64,000 nt of DNA from positions 5,128,001 to 5,192,000 of the forward strand of contig NZ_AP019700.1 in assembly GCF_006738645.1 (NCBI RefSeq). Reading direction: 5' to 3'. This document shows positions 41,514 through 50,304 of this stretch, piece after piece. Each line of letters opens with the position of its first letter. Positions within the stretch are counted from its first letter, which is position 1. This stretch comes from Stella humosa (lineage in GTDB: Bacteria > Pseudomonadota > Alphaproteobacteria > ATCC43930 > Allostellaceae). Both the position numbers and the translations under genes were made by a program. Below the pieces are notes generated by a model. That model ran no database searches and was not told the DNA's origin. It worked only from the letters and a program-made list of their open reading frames with translations.

Positions 41514-42816
41514 GATGCCGCCCGCCCGCCCGCCCGCCCTGCTCGACGCCTTCGCCTACCAGGCCGGCCGGCTGCATGCGGAGGGCGTGCCGCTGTCGAA
41601 GATCGCCGACGCCGCCGGCACGCCGTGCTGGGTCTATTCCCATGGCGCGCTCGAATCCCGCTACCGCGCCTTCGATGCGGCCTTCGCGGGCATCCCGCAC
41701 CTGATCTGCTATGCGTTGAAGGCCAACAGCAACCAGGCGGTGATCAAGACCTTCGCCGACCTCGGCGCCGGCGCCGACATCGTGTCCGAGGGCGAGTTGC
41801 GCCGGGCGCTGGCGGCGGGCGTGCCGCCGGAGCGCATCGTCTTCGCCGGCGTCGGCAAGACAGCGGCCGAGATGGCGGTAGCACTGGATGCCGGCATCCT
41901 GCAGTTCAACGTCGAATCCGACCAGGAGCTGGAGCGGCTGTCGCAGGTCGCCAGCCAGATGGGCCGCACCGCCGGCGTGGCGCTGCGCGTCAACCCGGAT
42001 GTCGATGCCGGGACCCACGCCAAGATCACCACCGGCACGGCCGAGAACAAGTTCGGGATCGAGATCGACCAGGCCCGCGCCGTGGCGGCCCGCACAGCCG
42101 CCCTGCCCGGCCTGAAGCTGTCTGGCATCGCCATGCATATCGGCAGCCAGCTGACCTCGGTGGAGCCGTACCGCCAGGCATTCGCCCGGCTGGTCGACTT
42201 CGCCCGCATGCTGATGAACGAGGATGGGCACAAGCTCGAGCGGCTCGATCTGGGCGGCGGGCTCGGCGTGCACTACCAGCATGCCCCGCCTGTGGACCTG
42301 GCATCGTATTGCGCGGCCGCCCGCGAGGCGCTGGCGGGCTTCCCCGGCACCGTCGTCCTGGAGCCCGGCCGCTGGATGGTGGCGGACGCCGGCATCCTCC
42401 TTGCACGCGTGCAGTATGTGAAGCGCGGATCGCTCAAGACCTTCGTCATCCTGGATGCGGCAATGAACGACCTCATCCGGCCGGCGCTCTACGACGCTTG
42501 GCATCCGGTCATCCCGGTCGTCGAGCCGGCGGCCGGGCACGGGCTGGAGACGGTCGACGTCGTGGGCCCGATCTGCGAGTCGAGCGACGTGATCGCGACC
42601 GGCCGGTCGATGCCGCCGGTTGCCCAGGGCGAGCTGGTGGCGATCGGCGTCGCCGGTGCCTATGGCGCGGTCATGGCGTCCACCTACAACAGCCGGCCGC
42701 TGGCGCCGGAAGTGATGGTGAAGGGCGGGGCCTTTTCCGTGGTACGTTCCCGCCCTAGCTATGACGAGATGATCGCATCGGACAGGCTGGCCCCGTGGCA
42801 GATCCACCGAACCTGA
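41506..42816 (+). CDS. lysA: diaminopimelate decarboxylase
   Basis: A 436-residue PLP enzyme, last step of lysine synthesis. The PLP lysine sits in YALKANSNQAVIKTFADLGAGAD; other blocks are CYALKANSN, NVESDQELERL, KFGIEIDQA, GGGLGVHY, EPGRWMVADAGIL and CESSDVIATGR. The GTG start at 41506 has AAGG 9 bp upstream and overlaps lptM; an ATG at 41515 is the alternative. It overlaps the next gene by 22 bp. Confidence 0.96.
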   Translation: MNEMPPARPPALLDAFAYQAGRLHAEGVPLSKIADAAGTPCWVYSHGALESRYRAFDAAFAGIPHLICYALKANSNQAVIKTFADLGAGADIVSEGELRRALAAGVPPERIVFAGVGKTAAEMAVALDAGILQFNVESDQELERLSQVASQMGRTAGVALRVNPDVDAGTHAKITTGTAENKFGIEIDQARAVAARTAALPGLKLSGIAMHIGSQLTSVEPYRQAFARLVDFARMLMNEDGHKLERLDLGGGLGVHYQHAPPVDLASYCAAAREALAGFPGTVVLEPGRWMVADAGILLARVQYVKRGSLKTFVILDAAMNDLIRPALYDAWHPVIPVVEPAAGHGLETVDVVGPICESSDVIATGRSMPPVAQGELVAIGVAGAYGAVMASTYNSRPLAPEVMVKGGAFSVVRSRPSYDEMIASDRLAPWQIHRT

Positions 42817-45359
42817 CTGGTACTACGCCGATAGGGCGCGCCCCGCCTGCGCGGGGCATCCTGCCGCCCACGGCGGCCCGCCGGGTTCGCCTGGCGCGGC
42901 TCGCCCTGATGTGGGAGCGGGCCTGGCCCGCCTTGTGGCCGCCGGCAGCAGTCGGCGGCCTTTTCCTTGCCCTGGCGCTGCTGGATCTGCCGTCGCGGCT
43001 GCCAGGCTGGGCGCACGCTCTGCTGCTGGCGGGCTTTGCCGCCGCGTTCGTCTACGTGGCTGCCCGGGCCATCCGATCGATGGCCGCGACCGCCAGCCAG
43101 GACCCGCTGCGCCGGGTCGAGGTGGCAAGCGGCCTCAGCCACCGCCCGCTCGCCACGCTGGAGGACCGCCCCGTCGGCGCCCCGGACAGCCAGGCGGCCG
43201 CCCTCTGGGCCATCCATCAGGAACGCCTGCGCGCGAGTGCCAGCCGCCTGTCGGTCGGCGTGCCCGCGGCCGGCTGGGGCCGGCGCGACCAGGCGGGCCT
43301 GCGCGCCGCGGTCGCCCTGCTGCTGGTGATCGGCGTCGTCGCCGGCCGCCATGATGGCGGCGCCCGGCTGCTGCGCGCCGTGACCCCGTCCTTTGCCGCG
43401 GCCGGCCCTGCCGCCGTCGTCACGCTGGACATCTGGATCAACCCACCCGCCTATACCGGCCAGCCACCCGCCCTGCTGCGCGCCGACAGCGAGACGCCCG
43501 TAGCGATCCCGACCGGCAGCGCGCTCCTGGCGCAGCTCCATGGCGGCGGGGCCGTGCCCCGGCTGCTGGTGGACGAGGCCGCAACCGAGTTCCAGGCGAT
43601 CGACGCCGCCAACTTTCGCGCCAGCGCCACCCTGACCGCCGGCCAGCGCCTGGCCGTCATGCAGGGCAGCCGCACCGTGGCGGCCTGGCCCGTGCGCATC
43701 GTGCCGGACGAGACGCCGACCATCCGCTTCGCCACGCCCCCCGGACGCAGCGAGCGCGCGGCCCTGCGCCTGGAATATGATGCGGGCGACGATTACGGCA
43801 TCGAGACCGTGACCGCCATCATCCGCCGTGCCGACGAGAAGAAGGCCGCGGACGGGAAGGCCACCGACGGCAAGCCCGCCCCCGGGCAGCCGATCACGCT
43901 GGAGCTGCCGCTGCCCGGACTGAAGCCGACGGCCGCACGGTCGGCCAGCTTCCATGACCTGACCCCGCACATCTGGGCCGGCCTGCCGGTGACGATCACG
44001 CTCGAGGCCGTCGACGCCATCGGCCAGGTGGGGCGAAGCGAGCCCGCCGCGATGGTGCTGCCGGAGCGCAACTTCACCCACCCGGTCGCCCGCGCCATCG
44101 TCGAGCAGCGCCGCGAGCTGGCCATCGATCCCGCCAACCGCGAAGCCGTGGCCGAGGTGCTGGGCCAGCTGAGCCTGCGACCGGCCCGTTTCGGCGACGA
44201 CTACGTCGTGTTCCTGGCGTTGCGCACGGCGCGCGCGCGCCTGTCCTTCAACGCCGAGGGCGACGCCATCGAGCCGGTGCAGCAGCTTCTGTGGGATACC
44301 GCGCTGCGCATCGAGGACGGTCGCACTTCCAGCACCGAGCGCGACCTGCGGCAGGCGCAGCGGGCGCTGATGGATGCGCTCGACCGCAACGCCTCCGACC
44401 AGGAGATCGAGCGGCTGATGCGCGAGCTGCAGCAGGCGATCGACCGCCACATGCAGGCGATGGCCGAGGAGATGATGCGCAACCCCGAGCGTTTCCAGCC
44501 GCAGGAAATGCCGCCCAACGCCCAGGTGGTCCGCCGCGAGGACATCCAGCGCATGCTGGACCAGGCCCGCGAACTGGCCCGCAGCGGTGCGCGCGAGGCC
44601 GCCCGCGACATGCTCCAGCGCCTGCAGGAGATGATGGAGAACATGCGCATGGCCCGCCCCCAGCCGGGCCAGCAGCAGCAGGGACAGCAGGGCCAGGCGC
44701 AGCAGATGATGCGTGACCTGCAGCGCATGATGCAGCGCCAGCAGCAGCTGCTCGACCGCAGCCATCGGGCCCAGCAGCAGCGCCAGGGACAGCGCGGACA
44801 GCAAGGGCAGCGCGGCCAGCAAGGGCAGCAGGGCCAACAAGGGCAGCAGGGCGAACAGGGCGAGGGCCAGGACGGCATGGGTGCCGGCGACCAGGAGCAG
44901 CTCCGCCGCATGCTGGGCGAGTTCATGCGCCGCATGGGCGAGGGCGGCGGCGAGATCCCCGGCGGTCTCGGCCGCGCCGAGCGCGCCATGCGCGATGCCG
45001 CCCGCCAGCTTGGCCAGGGCGATCCGGGCGGCGCCGTCGGCCCGCAGGGCGAGGCGCTGGACCAGTTGCAGCAGGCGATGCAGGGCATGGCCGAGCAGAT
45101 GATGGGCAACCAGTTCGGCGAGGGCGACCCGCAGGGCGTGCCCAACCAGGGCCAGCGCAATGCCGACCGCAACCGCGATCCGCTCGGCCGGCCGATGCCG
45201 ACGACGGGCACCTACGAAGGCAGCGACGTCAAGGTGCCGGGCGAGGGCGAGCTGTCGCGCAGCCGGGCCATCCTGGACGAGTTGCGACGGCGCGCTGGCG
45301 AGCGCTTCCGCCCCTCGATGGAGCGCGACTACATCGATCGCCTGCTCCGCCGCTTCTGA
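42795..45359 (+). CDS. DUF4175 / TIGR02302 family membrane protein
   Basis: An 854-residue protein with GTG start inside the end of lysA. Two to three N-terminal membrane segments (around 47–62, 72–92 and 172–187) are followed by a large periplasmic-like region and a long helical, Gln-rich stretch (~residues 615–700) with repeats of GQQGQ/GQRGQQ. The C-terminus LSRSRAILDELRRRAGERFRPSMERDYIDRLLRRF is strongly typical of this alphaproteobacterial family of unknown function, which regularly follows lysA. The low-complexity helix suggests a scaffold or envelope role. Confidence 0.9.
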   Translation: MADPPNLTGTTPIGRAPPARGILPPTAARRVRLARLALMWERAWPALWPPAAVGGLFLALALLDLPSRLPGWAHALLLAGFAAAFVYVAARAIRSMAATASQDPLRRVEVASGLSHRPLATLEDRPVGAPDSQAAALWAIHQERLRASASRLSVGVPAAGWGRRDQAGLRAAVALLLVIGVVAGRHDGGARLLRAVTPSFAAAGPAAVVTLDIWINPPAYTGQPPALLRADSETPVAIPTGSALLAQLHGGGAVPRLLVDEAATEFQAIDAANFRASATLTAGQRLAVMQGSRTVAAWPVRIVPDETPTIRFATPPGRSERAALRLEYDAGDDYGIETVTAIIRRADEKKAADGKATDGKPAPGQPITLELPLPGLKPTAARSASFHDLTPHIWAGLPVTITLEAVDAIGQVGRSEPAAMVLPERNFTHPVARAIVEQRRELAIDPANREAVAEVLGQLSLRPARFGDDYVVFLALRTARARLSFNAEGDAIEPVQQLLWDTALRIEDGRTSSTERDLRQAQRALMDALDRNASDQEIERLMRELQQAIDRHMQAMAEEMMRNPERFQPQEMPPNAQVVRREDIQRMLDQARELARSGAREAARDMLQRLQEMMENMRMARPQPGQQQQGQQGQAQQMMRDLQRMMQRQQQLLDRSHRAQQQRQGQRGQQGQRGQQGQQGQQGQQGEQGEGQDGMGAGDQEQLRRMLGEFMRRMGEGGGEIPGGLGRAERAMRDAARQLGQGDPGGAVGPQGEALDQLQQAMQGMAEQMMGNQFGEGDPQGVPNQGQRNADRNRDPLGRPMPTTGTYEGSDVKVPGEGELSRSRAILDELRRRAGERFRPSMERDYIDRLLRRF
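44660..44870 (+). repeat. Gln/Gly-rich tandem repeats inside the DUF4175 gene
   Basis: Repeated CAGCAAGGGCAGCGCGG/CAACAAGGGCAGCAGGG units, densest from 44780 to 44860, encode runs of G-Q-Q/R. Units are multiples of three and keep the frame. Copy number is likely to vary between strains. Confidence 0.8.
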
Positions 45360-45421
45360 CGCCGATCTCTACGACCGTCACGCGGCGGACGGTCAGGTGG
45401 TGGACGGTCAGGCGGGGCGGG

Positions 45422-46075
45422 TCACGAGCCCTTGGTGAAGGTGATCGACAGGCCGGCCGCGCGGCGGTCGGGGTCGCGCACGACGGTGTTGAAGGTCGTG
45501 CTCTCGCCCGGCAACAGGCGCGTGCCGGTGGTCGAGAAGGTCCAGGACGACAGCGCGCGCTCGCCCGCGTCCTTCAGCACGGCGCGCAGGCGCGGAATCG
45601 TCCGCTCTTCCGACGAGCCGTTATGGATCTCGCCGCGGACCGCCAACTCCTGCTCGCCGCCGGCGATGCGGCGGTCGGTGACGATGCCGCGGATCTCCAG
45701 CCCGGCCCCCAGCGGCTCCACCCGGATACCGACCATTGCATAGATCTTGGCCGCCGGCGGCCAGGCCTCGACGATGCGGTCGCGCGCCAGGTGCCCGGCC
45801 ACGATCAAGGCCACGAAGAGCGCCAGCAGGATCGTCCAGGGCAGATAGTTGGTCGGCGTCGGTGGCGGCGGGATCAGGGCTGGCAGGTTGCTGCGCTCGG
45901 CCGGCAGGTCCGGCCCGGGGGCGGGCAGCAGCTCGATGCGGCGGGGCTGGTCGTCGGGCGGCGTCTGGTGCCAGGAATGGCCGCAATGGGCGCAGCGCAC
46001 GACGCGCCCGCCACCACCCAGGGTGCGGGGGTCGATCAGGTAGCGCGTGTCGCAGGCCGAACAGGTAAGGATCAT
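45422..46075 (-). CDS. MJ0042-type zinc-ribbon protein with DUF3426-like domain
   Basis: A 217-residue protein. The N-terminal zinc ribbon ILTCSACDTRYLIDP…VVRCAHCGHSWH has two CxxC pairs (MJ0042 family). A Pro-rich linker leads to one membrane helix (~YLPWTILLALFVALIVAGHLA) and a C-terminal beta domain (VRGEIHNGSSEERTIP, WTFSTTGTRLLPGESTTF) of the DUF3426 kind. It is divergent from the TPR gene and near ftsEX, a conserved neighbourhood in alphaproteobacteria. Function unknown. Confidence 0.9.
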   Translation of the reverse strand: MILTCSACDTRYLIDPRTLGGGGRVVRCAHCGHSWHQTPPDDQPRRIELLPAPGPDLPAERSNLPALIPPPPTPTNYLPWTILLALFVALIVAGHLARDRIVEAWPPAAKIYAMVGIRVEPLGAGLEIRGIVTDRRIAGGEQELAVRGEIHNGSSEERTIPRLRAVLKDAGERALSSWTFSTTGTRLLPGESTTFNTVVRDPDRRAAGLSITFTKGS

Positions 46076-46213
46076 CGAGGCGGTGGAGAGCCTCCGGTTA
46101 CAGGCGGAACCTAGCGGCTCGATCCCGCGGTCGCAAGCGACGCGCTGCACTGCGGCATCACCATTTTGGCCGGCATCTTGGCAACTCGCCCGGGCTGCAC
46201 CAGTGTTCCTGCC

Positions 46214-46759
46214 ATGCGCTGCATCCCCGCCCTCGCCCTGCTCGTCCTGGCCTTGGCCCCACCGGCTGCGGCCGACCAGACGGACCCACGCCTGCCCGGC
46301 CTGTTCGCCCGGCTGGAGGCCCCCGCCGCAGCCGACGCCAAGGCCGTCGAGGCCACGATCTGGCAGCTCTGGGCGATCACCGACGTCGAAGAGGCGATCA
46401 TCCCCTACCGCCGCGGCGTAGCGGCACTGGAAGAAGCCCGGCTGGAAGATGCGCTGGCGCTCTTCGTCGACGTGACGGACAAGGCGCCCGAATTTGCCGA
46501 GGGATGGAACAAGCGGGCGACCGTGCTGTTCCATCTCGGACGCTATCGCGAGTCGGCCACCGCGGTGGCGCGCACCCTGGCGCTGGAGCCACGGCATTTC
46601 GGGGCCTGGGCCGGCCTGGGCCTGATCCGCCAAGCCGAGGGGCGCGACGGCGAGGCGCTGGCGGCATTCGAGCGCGGGCTGGCCGTCAACCCGCACATGC
46701 CCGGCGTGGCCGCCGCCACGCGCGATCTGGGCCGCCGCTTGCGCGGCCGCGCCATCTGA
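46214..46759 (+). CDS. exported TPR-repeat protein
   Basis: A 181-residue protein with a signal peptide (RCIPALALLVLALAPPAAA). The mature part has at least three tetratricopeptide units, for example ALEEARLEDALALFVDVTDKAPEFAEGWNKRATVLFHLGRYRESATAVARTLALEP-type sequence read in register, ending EGRDGEALAAFERGLAVNPHMPG. TPRs bind peptides; the partner is unknown. Start at 46214 gives the signal peptide; the open frame begins 16 codons earlier. Confidence 0.88.
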   Translation: MRCIPALALLVLALAPPAAADQTDPRLPGLFARLEAPAAADAKAVEATIWQLWAITDVEEAIIPYRRGVAALEEARLEDALALFVDVTDKAPEFAEGWNKRATVLFHLGRYRESATAVARTLALEPRHFGAWAGLGLIRQAEGRDGEALAAFERGLAVNPHMPGVAAATRDLGRRLRGRAI

Positions 46760-46858
46760 CGCGACCGGCCCGGGGGCCATCCCGGTGGACGGGCCGGCGG
46801 CCGGCGTGCAAAGGTGCGGCCTCTTCGACATCCGGAAAATCAGGCGGACGGCAGCGAC

Positions 46859-47545
46859 GTGATCCGGTTCGAGAACGTGGGAATGCGCTACGGCACGGGG
46901 CCGGAGATCCTGCGGGATCTGACCTTTACGGTGGAGCCGGGGGCGTGCTGGTTCCTGACCGGGGCCAGCGGTGCCGGCAAGTCCTCCCTGCTGCGACTGA
47001 TGTACCTGGCCCATGCGCCATCACGCGGCCTGATCAACCTTTTCGATCGCGACATCGCGACCACCCCGCGCGACGAATTGCCATCGCTGCGCCGCCAGAT
47101 CGGCGTGGTGTTCCAGGATTTCCGGCTGGTGCCGAACCTGACCGCACTGCAGAACGTGGCACTGCCGCTGCGCATCGCCGGCAAGGCCGAATCGGAGGTG
47201 CGCCAGCACGCCGTCGAACTGCTGCGCTGGGTCGGCCTCGGTCCGTTCGTCGACCATTTTCCGCCGGCCCTGTCGGGCGGGCAGCAACAGCGCGTGGCCA
47301 TCGCGCGCGCCGTCATCGCCCAGCCGAAGCTGCTGCTGGCCGACGAGCCGACCGGCAACCTCGACGAGGAGATGGGCAACCGCCTGATGCGCCTGTTCAT
47401 GGAGATGAACAAGCTCGGCACCAGCATCGTCATCGCCACCCATAATGAGGGGCTGGTGCGCCGCCATGGCGGCCGCGTCCTGCATCTGGTGGATGGCGAA
47501 CTGGCCGACCGCACGGACCATCCTTCGGCGAGCCACCCATCATGA
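46859..47545 (+). CDS. ftsE: cell division ATP-binding protein FtsE
   Basis: A 228-residue ABC ATPase. Walker A GASGAGKSSLLRL, signature LSGGQQQRVAIARA, Walker B KLLLADEPTGNLD and the H-loop VIATHN are intact; VIRFENVGMRYGTGPEIL is a typical FtsE N-terminus. GTG start. With FtsX it transmits signals across the membrane to peptidoglycan hydrolases at the septum. It overlaps ftsX by 4 bp. Confidence 0.95.
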   Translation: MIRFENVGMRYGTGPEILRDLTFTVEPGACWFLTGASGAGKSSLLRLMYLAHAPSRGLINLFDRDIATTPRDELPSLRRQIGVVFQDFRLVPNLTALQNVALPLRIAGKAESEVRQHAVELLRWVGLGPFVDHFPPALSGGQQQRVAIARAVIAQPKLLLADEPTGNLDEEMGNRLMRLFMEMNKLGTSIVIATHNEGLVRRHGGRVLHLVDGELADRTDHPSASHPS

Positions 47546-48426
47546 GCGGCCGCCTGCTCGGCCGCGACCCCGTCAGCCGCACCATGCCGTGGATGGTTGC
47601 GGTCATGGCCTTCATCGCCGCCCTGTCGCTGGCGCTGGCCCTTGCGGTGGAAGCCGCGGCCGCCCGCTTCGGCTCCGGCCTGTCGGGCAACGTGACGATC
47701 GAGGTGCCGCACGACGATGCCGAGGGCGCCGCCGACGCCCGCGCCGCCCAGATCGTGGCGGGCGTGACCAAGGTGCCGGGGGTGCTGGCCGCCACGATCG
47801 TGCCGCGCGCCGTCACCGCCAAGCTGGTCGAGCCTTGGCTGGGCGCCGACCTGGCCGGAAGCGGCCTCGCCGGGGCCGGGCTGCCGCTGCCGACGCTGGT
47901 CGACGTGCGGGTCGATCCCGGCAATCCGCCCCAGGCCGGCATGCTGTCGGCGATAACGGCCGCCGTATCCCCCGCCATCCGCATCGACGACCACCGGTCC
48001 TGGCTCGACCAGCTGCTCGGCTGGGTGACGGCGGTGCGGCTGGGGGCCGGCGCGGTGCTGCTCTGCGCCCTGCTCGGCATCGTCCTGACGATCGCGCTGG
48101 CGACGCAGGCCGCACTCGAGATCCATCGCGAGGTGATCGAGATCCTGCATATCATCGGCGCGCGGGATACCTACATCGCCACCCAGTTCCAGTTGCAGGC
48201 CCTGCGCATGGGCCTGCAGGGCGGGGCCGCCGGCGCCGGCCTGGCCACGCTGCTGCTGCTGGTGGTCGGCAGCACCGGGCTGACGCAACAGTCGGGGATG
48301 ATGCCCGCCCTCGAACTCGGCACGCGGGAATGGATCGCGGTCGCCATCCTGCCGCTGCTGGCCGGCGGCATCGCCGTCCTCGTCGCCCGGCGCGTCGTCC
48401 TGCGCGCGCTGGCGCGGATGATGTAG
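47542..48426 (+). CDS. ftsX: cell division protein FtsX
   Basis: A 294-residue membrane protein with four helices: one near residues 18–40, a periplasmic loop (ECD, ~41–170) and three in the C-terminal half (VRLGAGAVLLCALLGIVLTIALAT, GAAGAGLATLLLLVVGSTGL, WIAVAILPLLAGGIAVLVARR). The motif ALEIHREVIEILHIIGARDTYIA is the conserved coupling region of FtsX. The start overlaps the ftsE stop. Confidence 0.93.
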   Translation: MSGRLLGRDPVSRTMPWMVAVMAFIAALSLALALAVEAAAARFGSGLSGNVTIEVPHDDAEGAADARAAQIVAGVTKVPGVLAATIVPRAVTAKLVEPWLGADLAGSGLAGAGLPLPTLVDVRVDPGNPPQAGMLSAITAAVSPAIRIDDHRSWLDQLLGWVTAVRLGAGAVLLCALLGIVLTIALATQAALEIHREVIEILHIIGARDTYIATQFQLQALRMGLQGGAAGAGLATLLLLVVGSTGLTQQSGMMPALELGTREWIAVAILPLLAGGIAVLVARRVVLRALARMM

Positions 48427-48434
48427 GCTGGGCG

Positions 48435-48980
48435 ATGCGCCTCATTCTCATCGACCGTGACGGGGTCCTGAACGTCGACCGGCCCGATTCGGTACGGAAC
48501 CCGGGAGAGCTGGTGCCGATCCCTGGTTCGGCCGCCGCGGTGGCCCGGCTGAACGCCGCGGGCGTCCGTGTCGCCGTCGTGACCAACCAGGCGGTGGTCG
48601 GCCGCGGCATCATCGGGCCCGACATGCTGGAGCAGATCCACCACCGCCTGGCCGACGACCTGCGCCGCGCGGGCGCCCGGATCGACGCCTGGTTCGTCTG
48701 CACCGATGCCCCCCATGCCGCGACAGCGCGGCGCAAGCCCGGGCCCGGCATGCTGCGCGAGGCCATGGACCAGTTCCGCATCGCCCCCGCCGAGACCGTC
48801 ATGATCGGCGACGCCGAGACCGACCTGGAAGCCGCCCTGGCCGCCGGCTGCCGGCGCGTGCTTGTGCGCACGGGCAAGGGGGCGGCGACGCAGGCCCGCG
48901 GGATCAAGCCCCATCTGCTGCCGGTGGCGGTGCACGAGGACCTGGCCGGGGCGGTGGAAGCTCTTCTCGCCCCCGCATGA
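48435..48980 (+). CDS. gmhB: HAD-IIIA phosphatase, D-glycero-D-manno-heptose 1,7-bisphosphatase-like
   Basis: A 181-residue HAD phosphatase. Motif I is LIDRDGVLNVDRPD, motif II VTNQAVVGRG, and motif III/IV KPGPGM…VMIGDAETDLEAALAAGC. It matches GmhB of lipopolysaccharide core heptose synthesis, although one Cys-pair zinc loop of classical GmhB is reduced (CTDAPHAATARRKPGPG), so histidinol-phosphatase-like activity is an alternative. It follows ftsX by 8 bp. Confidence 0.85.
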   Translation: MRLILIDRDGVLNVDRPDSVRNPGELVPIPGSAAAVARLNAAGVRVAVVTNQAVVGRGIIGPDMLEQIHHRLADDLRRAGARIDAWFVCTDAPHAATARRKPGPGMLREAMDQFRIAPAETVMIGDAETDLEAALAAGCRRVLVRTGKGAATQARGIKPHLLPVAVHEDLAGAVEALLAPA

Positions 48981-49570
48981 TCGGCCGGCTGCTGCGCCGC
49001 CTGCGCGTGCTGCTGGCCCTGGGCGGCATGGCTGGCCTGGCGCTGGCAGCGGGCTTCGTGTGGTTTGCCGAATCGATTCCCTGGGCGTCCCCCGACGACG
49101 ACGCCCGGACCGACGCCATCGTGGTCCTGACCGGCGGGGCCGATCGCATCCCGGTCGGCGTGGCGCTGCTGGCTCGCGGGCTGGCGCAGAAGCTGTTCGT
49201 GTCGGGCGTCCACCCCGTCGTCGACCTGCCCACGATGCTGCGCGACGCCGTCATTGAGGACGCATCCCGCCAGGATGCGATCGCACTCGGCCACGCCGCC
49301 TACAACACCCGGGACAATGCGGTCGAAACCGCACAGTGGATGGAGCGGGAGGGCTTCCGGTCGCTGCGCCTGGTGACCGCCAACTATCACCTCTGGCGGG
49401 CGGAACTGGAGTTGCGGCGGCGCATGCCGCACATCCAGTTCATCCTGCACCCGGTCGTGCCGGCGCAGATGAAGCGGGACTGGTGGGCCTGGCGCGGCAC
49501 GACGATGCTGCTCGCGGCCGAATATGTGAAGTATCTCTGGAGCATCGTCCGCCCGCGGAGCAGCACTTGA
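48977..49570 (+). CDS. YdcF/ElyC/SanA family protein (DUF218)
   Basis: A 197-residue protein with one N-terminal membrane helix (LLALGGMAGLALAAGFVWFA) and a DUF218 domain facing the periplasm: DAIVVLTGGADRIPVGVALLARG, LFVSGVHP, NTRDNAVETAQWME and LRLVTANYHLWRAELELRR. Members such as ElyC and SanA influence peptidoglycan and envelope stability. It overlaps both neighbours by 4 bp, in the ftsE–plsC operon. Confidence 0.92.
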   Translation: MIGRLLRRLRVLLALGGMAGLALAAGFVWFAESIPWASPDDDARTDAIVVLTGGADRIPVGVALLARGLAQKLFVSGVHPVVDLPTMLRDAVIEDASRQDAIALGHAAYNTRDNAVETAQWMEREGFRSLRLVTANYHLWRAELELRRRMPHIQFILHPVVPAQMKRDWWAWRGTTMLLAAEYVKYLWSIVRPRSST

Positions 49571-50304
49571 CCCTCGCCCGATCCATCCTGTTCAACCTCG
49601 CCTTCTTCCTGTGGACCGTGCTGCTGGCGCTGGTGACCTGGCCGGCGCTGCTGCTGCCGCGCGGCGCCACCGTGGCCGTGTATCGTTTCTGGTCGGGCGG
49701 GGTCGCCGTCCTGGCGGCGGCCATCGTCGGCATCCGCAGCCGCTGGATCGGCCTCGACCAGGCGCCGCGCGGCCCGGTGCTCTATGCCGCCAAGCACCAG
49801 TCGGCCTGGGACACGATCACTATGCCGGGCCGGCTGGACGAGCCGGCGGTGGTCCTGAAGCAGGAGCTGCTGCGCATCCCGATCTATGGCGGCTTCGTGC
49901 GGCGCTGGGGGGCGATCCCGGTCGACCGCAAGGCCGGCGCATCGGCGCTGCGCACGATGGTGGCCGACGCCAAGGCCGCCGCGGCCGCCGGCCGGTCCAT
50001 CCTCATCTATCCGCAGGGCACGCGGGTGGCGCCGGGGGTCTCCGCCCCCTACCAGCCGGGAATCGCCGCCCTCTACAGCCAGCTTGGCCTGCCGGTGGTG
50101 CCGGTCGCCCTCAATTCCGGGCTCTACTGGGGGCGCCGGTCGTTCTTCAAGCGCGCCGGCACGATCACGGTGGAACTGCTGCCGGCGATACCGCCGGGGC
50201 TCGACCGGCGGGAGTTCCTGCGACGGCTGGAGGCCGCGACCGAGACCGCGACCGATCGTCTGGTCGCAACTGCCCCTACCAGTGCTCCCCCAGGATCCGG
50301 CTGA
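49567..50304 (+). CDS. plsC: 1-acyl-sn-glycerol-3-phosphate acyltransferase
   Basis: A 245-residue acyltransferase of phosphatidic acid synthesis. The catalytic H-x4-D is HQSAWD, and YPQGTRVAPG is the glycerol-phosphate-binding block; an N-terminal hydrophobic segment (LFNLAFFLWTVLLALVTWP) anchors it. The start is TTG at 49567 (overlapping the previous stop as TTGA) with GGAG upstream; no ATG or GTG lies nearby in frame. It runs 29 bp into the convergent glycosyltransferase gene. Confidence 0.92.
   Translation: MTLARSILFNLAFFLWTVLLALVTWPALLLPRGATVAVYRFWSGGVAVLAAAIVGIRSRWIGLDQAPRGPVLYAAKHQSAWDTITMPGRLDEPAVVLKQELLRIPIYGGFVRRWGAIPVDRKAGASALRTMVADAKAAAAAGRSILIYPQGTRVAPGVSAPYQPGIAALYSQLGLPVVPVALNSGLYWGRRSFFKRAGTITVELLPAIPPGLDRREFLRRLEAATETATDRLVATAPTSAPPGSG

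Noticed and set aside
39424-42807. 1127-codon open frame on the minus strand
   Set aside because: Antisense shadow of argH, lptM and lysA; no domain is recognisable.
44660-44870. CRISPR-like array
   Set aside because: Repeats are adjacent, without unique spacers, and lie in frame in a coding sequence.
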